Assembly (NCBI GenBank): GCA_015501055.1
Contig: JADNYV010000523.1
Coordinates: 1-23,894 of the forward strand
Direction: 5' to 3'
Source of the DNA: Mucidula mucida
Taxonomy: Eukaryota > Basidiomycota > Agaricomycetes > Agaricales > Physalacriaceae
Length of the DNA stretch: 23,894 nt
This document shows, piece by piece, positions 18,108-23,894 of this stretch (position 1 is the stretch's first letter; the number at the start of each line of letters is the position of its first letter). Both the position numbers and the translations under genes were made by a program. Below the pieces are notes generated by a model. That model was not told the origin of the DNA, made no database searches, and was given only the letters and a program-made list of their open reading frames with translations.

Positions 18108-20396
18108 CTACAGTCCGTGAGGAAGAAGGGGTGCGCGCCCGAAAACTGTAACGTAACAGTCCACATAGTACTCAGCTAATCCGTACTCAACAGTCCGCAT
18201 TTCCCGTTCTGACATCAGAGAGCCACAGATCAACTTGTGAGCGGCCTGTGAAGTTCCCGCCGGCATTGGTGGAACACGACACCAGCGTCGCATCACCCGG
18301 TACAAAGCAGCCAGGACAGACGCGCGTCCCGTAAACGTTGCTGCCGCCAGCCCCATCCGACCCCAGTCAATGCTCTCCGGGACGACTCGGCCGTTGAAAA
18401 GTGCACCGAGAATCTGCATCTGGCGGTCACCGAAAGACGAGGCATCCAAATTGTCGTAAGGCACTGCTTGCCCAAGCTCCGTGTCAGGTTGCGGATCGTT
18501 GAAGCCCACGGGCTTGAGGTCGTAGCAAAGGCGGTCGAGCGCGAGGAACTCGTAGCGGAAATTGGTCTCGAATAACTCCCAAAGAATTTCCCGGCAAACA
18601 TGCTGAGCAGGTAAAACATTCGGTTGTAGCTGTTCTCCTTGCCAAGTCGCCGACGCAGTAGAAAGGTTGGACAGGTCGACAGAGCCCTAGAGCGACAGGG
18701 TTATTTCAAGTCAAATAGATAGAAGAGAAAAAATCCACACCTGCATTGAACCCGCTTCTATACACTTTGATAGCTCCTGTCGGACTTCTTCGTGAGCCTT
18801 TGCTGCCCATCCATCTCCTTTAGACCCGTGTAACTCGAGCCCCAACACACGCCGCCAAACTGGTGCTGCCAACGGCTCGAATACCGACGACTGCAGACGA
18901 TAATGAAGAATGGTGCGCAGTTTGAGATACGTTAGGAGCATGAAAGCCCTCGTCGTCTCGTTCTCGACATTGGCGATGACATTCGGATCAGGAAGGGCAT
19001 AACCTCTGCGAACACCAGAGGGCAACGGGCCTGATGGTTGGCGGTTTCCACCGGCGCGCTTGAGCGCTGCCATCCAAGTAGGCAAGGCGCGGGGCATCAA
19101 GGGCGACTGCGTATCCTCGAACTTGTTACGGTCGGGCTTATTGGCACTGAGTGCTTTTGAGCGAGAAGAATCTATGCGAAGGGAATGAGTTATCGGCCAA
19201 AGAAATGTATGAAAACACATACATGGTGCGGGACGTTTTGATGAACGAGACGAAGAATGTTTTGCCGGGGACGATGATGAAGACACCGTTTGGATCGGAG
19301 ATGCTGATGCGCGAGGAGTATCGGACTTGGATGAAGATGCAGTGGGAGGGGTGAAAGGCAAGATTTCACCATGGCTGTGGTAAATACTTGGCGGCGATGC
19401 CATCTTGCGAATATAGGCTGCCATCGCCCGATACCGTTCGAGCGAGCCGCTGCTGCCGACAAAGATGACAGGATGAGGAGGATTTGCTTGCTTGTAGGAG
19501 ACGCCGATATTCTGAAAGCGCCGAACAGGCGGCGGCCCATCGTCAAACCACTTGTCGACACGGATTCCTGTCTCTGCACCAAGTCGTCGAGAGAGCCAGA
19601 CAGGCACGCCCGCCTGCAAATAACGTTAGTCACGGCTAGGTAAGTGAATGAACAGGACTCACTCTGTACAAACTCTCCGCCTCCTCCAATCTATCAGTGA
19701 GGGCACCAATAACATCGAGAAGCGGCTCGATGCGACCAGTGAAGTGATAATACGGCTCGCGGGCTTGGAGGAACCAGGTTAAGCGTGCGTCGAACTCAAG
19801 GATAATGCGCTGGGTCATCCGCCAAGTCATTAACGACTCATCGAATGACGCCGGACAGGTGAAGCGCCCGAACAGGTATTTGAGGCGTGGGACAAAGTCA
19901 CTGAGCTGTCTATCTTCACGGATGAGCGTGGCGTCTTCGGCGCTGAGGCCGCTGACCACCTTCGACAGACGGTCGCGGGCCATTTTCCACACTCCGCGAA
20001 GAAGATCGACCCATTTAGCATTGATTACACCCAGCCCGCTGGAAGCGTCCTGCGAAGTGCGTTCAAATTCGACAGTAGAGGGGGACAGCCAGAGGATATG
20101 GTCGTTGCCGGTAGAGGGGAAGCGGATGAGGGCGAGGTGTGGTACACGAGTGTCAAAAGGTTGGGGATGGTAGAGAGGATCGTCGTGACCAAAGTGTCCG
20201 TCGGCAAGCATGTTGATTTCCCGCACGCCGACGAGAGGCAATGCAATGTGGTTCGAGTTGGGGGACGTAACGACAATGTTTTCCGAAATGAAGCGATACC
20301 CAACCTTCCCCTCGTAGGATTTGAGCTCTGCTCACTCGAAGTCAGTGTCCTGAGTCTGGAAATAAATAATGACTTACCGGGCGTTGTGGTAGTCAT
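18108..20396 (-). CDS. Uncharacterised basidiomycete protein, five exons, intact (about 694 aa)
   Basis: The start is the ATG at 20394-20396 (MTTTTP). Exons are 20396-20378, 20327-19663, 19613-19223, 19171-18741 and 18686-18108. Introns are 50, 49, 51, 51-54 nt long with GTAAGT, GTGAGT (branch TGACTAAC), GTATGT and GTGTGG donors, and every phase agrees. The protein has no catalytic motif that I know. Landmarks include LMTWRMTQRIILEFDARLTW, DRLEEAESLYRAGVPVW, VGSSGSLERYRAMAAYIRK and a serine-rich low-complexity linker. FMLLTYLKLRTILHYRL follows, and the C-terminal part contains CREILWELFETNFRYEFLAL. I recognise this order from a multi-copy Agaricomycete family without known function, often found near mobile elements. 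It is the only long gene here that needs no frame correction. No signal peptide or membrane segment is evident. The terminal exon stops at 18108-18110. Confidence 0.75.
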
Positions 20397-21293
20397 CGAT
20401 AAGCAAGATGCGTCTACATAGCGAAGTAAGTATGTATCGTTGTTGGGAAGAGAGTGACTCCATACCTCGCGCGAGGGAACGTGAAAATAGATTCCTCAAA
20501 GATAACGCGCCTCAAGGGCGATCAAACCCGCGTATCCGTCCTTGTCTCGTTCCTGGGAGCTCGATCCCGCCGTCCTAGTTGTCGGGTCCCGACTCTTTTG
20601 CCGTCGTTGAGACAGAAAAAAGCGAATGGATGGTTTGTGGTCGTTGAGACACACAAGTCCAATTGTCTTTAAGACAATCGGAATTACCAGATGCGATATT
20701 AAATCGCACGGCAGTGGCGAGGTAAGATTGCGGAAGGAACAGGATGGGAGAAAGGGAGAACAAGAGAGAGAAAAGATGGGAGATCGGCACTTAATTGGCG
20801 TGTTAACCGGTCCCGCCAACCCCGGTCCCAGTCACACGGTACCAATTTTGGTAGTCAGGCTGCATTTCTTCCACCTCCCACCGTCTGCCCCGTCGCTTTT
20901 TTCGGTTTCCAACGCTCTCGAATTAATTTTGAGGCGTTCGTTGTCTTTGAGTCAATCTCAAAGCAACACTCTGGGTGTTGGATTAATTCCACCCCTTCCC
21001 CTTGGTCCTGACTCAACGTCGCACCTCTACGTTGGATCCTTCTCGCTGTCAATCTTGAAGTATGTGCCTTTTTTCATTTTCATTCTGGTTGACGTTGACG
21101 CTCTCATCTTTAGCCGTTTGAATCGTATCTCCTTCGTGGTGTTGGAACATTTCCTCCATACCTCGTGCTTCAGCTTACTACAATATTTTTGCAGTTCCCT
21201 CGTCACATTTAGTCTCGCTGCAGTCTCCTGTGCGTCCTTTATAGCCTGTATAAGAGTTTCCTGCATCTCATTGTTCATTTTTTAATAGTCGAC
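20397..21293. other. Region between divergent genes, hairpin cluster, probable hAT 5' end
   Basis: No gene is well supported. Hairpins occur at 20658-20682 (12-bp arms with one mismatch, 1-nt loop), 20692-20708 (6 bp), 20911-20938 (8 bp with a bulge), 20940-20967 (11 bp with one bulged base) and 20964-20980 (6 bp). GTCGTTGAGACA occurs twice, near 20604 and 20639. Subterminal short repeats and palindromes of this kind are often transposase-binding sites in hAT elements. The left terminal repeat cannot be set without the right end, which is outside the window. Confidence 0.45.
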
Positions 21294-21395
21294 ATGGCCC
21301 CGCTCAAGCCTCCCGCCAAGCTAGGCAAAGCAACTGGGACCCCCGCAGCTTCCACCGCGAAGGCCAACGCTACCGGATCCAAGGCGAAACCCTCG

Positions 21396-21456
21396 AAACC
21401 CGCTCCCAAACCCGCTCCCAAACCCGCTCCCAAACCCGCTCCCCAAACCCGCTCCC
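21396..21456 (+). repeat. 12-bp tandem repeat coding for KPAP
   Basis: Five units of AAACCCGCTCCC run head to tail; the fourth unit has one extra C. They encode a Lys-Pro-Ala-Pro tail in the transposase N-terminus, and the extra C moves the frame. Slippage is the likely cause. Confidence 0.9.
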
Positions 21457-22838
21457 AAAAAAACCCGCCCCGGCAGCAGAGCCTCGCAAGCGTACCAGAG
21501 TGGCTTCAACCGGGAAGAAGAACCCGCGGGAACGGATGAGTCTGTACCCCCCACTGGCACCGCCCAGCGCATCGTCCAGCGCAGACCACGCATAGACGAC
21601 GTGGCGTCAGATAGTGATGCGGACGAGGCTCCTCCCATGAAGAAACGGAAACCCAATTTGACGGCGAAGGCCAAGGCGGCGGAGGAGCGCAAACCAAGGC
21701 GGCGAACCCCAAGGCGGCGAAACGCAAGGGACCGGCGAAGCCCAAGACTGCCGCTCAGCTCGCCAAGGAGGCGGAGATGGCGAAGGCGCAAGCTGAGCAG
21801 GACTGGGTCGACGATGCTCCACCAGCGGATGCGAGTATCCCCGAGAAAGGAACAAAGGAGTGGCACGAATGGAACCTTCGTAAGTTTTTCCTTCTTTTAT
21901 TCCATATTCTCCCTGACACGTTCTCTAGCAAAGCTCCGCGCGCGCTGGAGCTCGGCGATGTATCATCACTTCCCCAAAATCGAGGTTGAATGGAATGAGG
22001 ATAAGCAGAAGTTTTACCATATGTTTGTCTGTCCTCAGTATGTATTTCTTGCTTTCTGTGGCGTTGTATTGATTTCTATTTCAGTCATGGCACCAAAATC
22101 CACGCGCAATGGGACAGCAGTGTTGGCACGAATATCCTGAAGCACGTCAGGAAATGCGACCTCGAGCATGCTGCCAAGGACAAGAAGCCCGTTCAAACCA
22201 AGCTTACGGACAAGCTGCCTCGTCGCTTCCGCAAAGGCACCTATCGTTTCAAACTCCTTAAATGGATTGCAAAGAGCCACCGCGCCTATTCCACTGTCAA
22301 CGATGACGGGCTCATCGACGTCGTCACCTACCTTAACCCCGAGGCTGAGCCCCCATCTCGTCGAACTCTCCCGCCGCGACATCCACGAGGCCTTCAAGAT
22401 GACTCGTGAGGAGGTGCAGAAGCTTCTCGATGAATACGAGGGGCGCTTCAACCTCATCTTTGACTGCTGGACTGCCCCGAACGGACACGAGTTCATGGGC
22501 ATTCTCGCCTCATTTATCCACAAGGGCAAGCTATTTGTTATCACATTGGATATGATCGAGTAAGTCTTTCTCTCCTCTCTTTTTTTGATATATCTTAAAC
22601 ACTTATTTAGGATGACGATTGCAACACACTGGGAAGAACCTCGCCAAGGCGGCATTCGAGCTCCTCAAAGAGTTCGGATTGTCGAGCGCACTCTTGGCCA
22701 CGTTGGCGACAATGCCACCAACAACGACTCCATGCTTGACGAGCTCAATCGTCTCTACGGTCACTACGAGGCTCCATATCTGGTCGGTGGGATACCCAAG
22801 TACGGTGCTTTGGGCACATCCTGAACTTGGTCTATCAG

Positions 22839-22892
22839 GCAAGTTTCACTGATTCGCTTTTCTTTCCCGACCCCTAACAAATTAATTCATAG
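22839..22892 (+). other. GC-AG intron in the hAT transposase
   Basis: The exon ends ...TATCAG and the intron starts GCAAGT, has a CCCTAAC branch site and ends TTCATAG. Removing it joins LNLVYQ to AICSQF in frame. GC donors are a known minority class in fungi. Confidence 0.6.
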
Positions 22893-23894
22893 GCTATCTG
22901 CTCTCAGTTCGAACCGGAAAAGAAGAAGAAGAAGAAGACGGAGGAAGAGCTTCTGATGCAGCCCGAGGATGCGGAGGATGTCGATGAATGGGAGGATGAT
23001 CCGGTCGCCGACGAGCTTGACGAAGAGGAGGAACTGGCCGAGAAGGTGGCGCGACAAAGCATCAGAAAATGCAAGACGAACTCGAGGCTCTTTGGGCGCA
23101 GACCTCGCGTGCTGCGGTCGTTGAACCCACTATCGAGGAAGTCAAGCTTGGTCGTTCCGCGGTGCAAAAGGTGCGACATCTTGCGTTCTGTTTTTGAATC
23201 TTGTCTAATCCATTCCTAGATTATCAAGATTGGCCATCGGTGTTCCCGCAAGAGTCCGATGCAGAAGGCTCTCGCGCCTCTGCAAGAAACGGGGACTCAC
23301 CGCTCGCAAAATGGTGAAGCGTGTGGCCACCCGCTGGAACACCATGCACAACGTCATCAATCGTGCGATACTCCTCAAGAAACCACTCAACACCCTCTGC
23401 TCTGCTCCAGAATGGAACGACTCTCGACGCCCCACTTTGCGTATGAAGCGGTTCTTCCTGGTGGAGTCGGAGTGGCACATTTTGGAGTCGTTGCTCCCCA
23501 CTTTCAAGGTATGTTCTTTATTGTGTTCGGTTTTTATTGTCTCATGACATTTGCAGCGTCTCCAACGTGCGACAGTGCTTCTCTCGTCGAGCAAGTACTC
23601 CACGCTGCACGAAGTCATTCCCGTGTTCGACCTGCTCACCAAGGGTCTCGAGAAGCAGCTGCTTCGAACGGACATCCCCGTCGTGGTCCGCAAGGCTGTC
23701 CAGCGCGGCCTCATCGTTCTGGACAAGTATTACTCCAAAACGGATGATTCCGTGATGTGGAAGACTGCGATGCGTGAGTTTTCTCTCTTTTGGTTCAACC
23801 GCTTGTTAATTTTGGTTAGTGCTAACACCCGAGCATGCGGGCACTACTTCACGAATCAGAAGTGGGAGCAGGCGTGGATCGATACCGCTGTCAG

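Larger units (their letters stand above)
21294..23894 (+). pseudogene. hAT-family transposase with seven introns, frameshifted, 3' end outside window
   Basis: The ATG at 21294 opens a basic N-terminus (MAPLKPPAKLGKATG, KPAP repeats, KKRKP). After the intron at 21880-21928 comes a BED-type finger region (FVCP, split by the intron at 22038-22084, then LKHVRKC). The catalytic part has FDCWTAPNG near 22460, HVGDNATNND near 22702, RCFGHILNLV near 22805 and ATRWNTMHNVINRA near 23326. KYYSKTDDSVMW lies near 23730. These are hAT landmarks in the right order. Further introns are 22560-22610, 22839-22892 (GC donor), 23171-23219, 23509-23556 and 23774-23819. A lysine and then acidic stretch (22918-23045) sits in the usual insertion region. 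Frame shifts near 21441, 21690, 22350, 22640, 22695 and 23060 suggest decay. The C-terminal dimerisation domain lies beyond the window. Confidence 0.78.

Noticed and set aside
21027..21278. Minus-strand open frame reading MNNEMQETLIQAIKDAQETA
   Set aside because: It looks helical and charged, but it has no recognisable family and no support for exons, and it overlaps the presumed hAT 5' region. It is kept only as a possibility.
20626..21285. Long plus-strand open frame (about 219 codons) upstream of the hAT transposase
   Set aside because: It is rich in Leu, Ser and Phe with no family pattern, runs through several hairpins, and the opposite strand is equally open. It is more likely chance openness in the element's 5' region.
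21321..21866. Minus-strand open frame of about 181 codons opposite the hAT N-terminus
   Set aside because: It is the shadow of the basic, repeat-rich transposase N-terminus (Gly, Ser and Arg repeats mirror the KPAP repeat).
1..23894. CRISPR array, rRNA genes or bacterial-type operons
   Set aside because: No regularly spaced repeats and no rRNA-like conserved blocks were seen. Intron-rich genes show that the DNA is fungal.

Overview
The window looks like accessory DNA from a filamentous basidiomycete, most likely an Agaricomycete. The evidence is the many 42-62 nt GT-AG introns with CTNA-type branch sites, and several multi-copy protein families I recognise from Agaricomycete genomes (BTB proteins, short-C-lobe kinase-like proteins, FAR1/MULE-type transposase N-termini, a chromodomain Ty3/gypsy element, a hAT transposase). 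No species can be named. Many open frames that begin at TTG, CTG or GTG were treated as exon pieces rather than starts.
Layout. 1-1770 (+): two tandem decayed BTB-type genes, the second carrying a 64-nt poly-C run. 2181-3569 (-): a coiled-coil protein of unknown function. 3874-4354 (-): a spliced membrane-protein remnant. 4384-5045 (-): a small three-exon gene. 5601-6417: a diverged 0.4-kb direct duplication that includes the 3' end of the next gene. 6375-8572 (-): a four-exon protein-kinase-like gene. 9347-10686 (+): a divergently oriented gene whose last exon shares a motif and an intron position with the kinase-like gene. 10681-10808: a perfect 30-bp-arm palindrome between two imperfect direct repeats. 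10866-11883 (+): the N-terminal part of a MULE-type transposon protein.
From about 12.1 to 17.64 kb lies a chromovirus (Ty3/gypsy with chromodomain). Its 5' LTR end carries a 12-bp inverted repeat that fits Tf1-like self-priming. Gag and Pol are broken by about twelve single-base losses, all in one direction, and no 3' LTR is visible. A tRNA-like, Pol III-type element abuts its 3' end on the minus strand. 18108-20396 (-) is an intact five-exon gene (about 694 codons) of an uncharacterised basidiomycete family. 20.6-21.05 kb holds a cluster of hairpins, followed by a multi-intron hAT transposase (21294 to the window end, +) that has frameshifts and runs off the edge.
I see no conserved operon-like system. 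The region reads as a mosaic of expanding gene families and mobile elements. The most informative signals are the self-priming signature, the one-sided frameshift pattern, the divergent pair of related genes and the palindrome.
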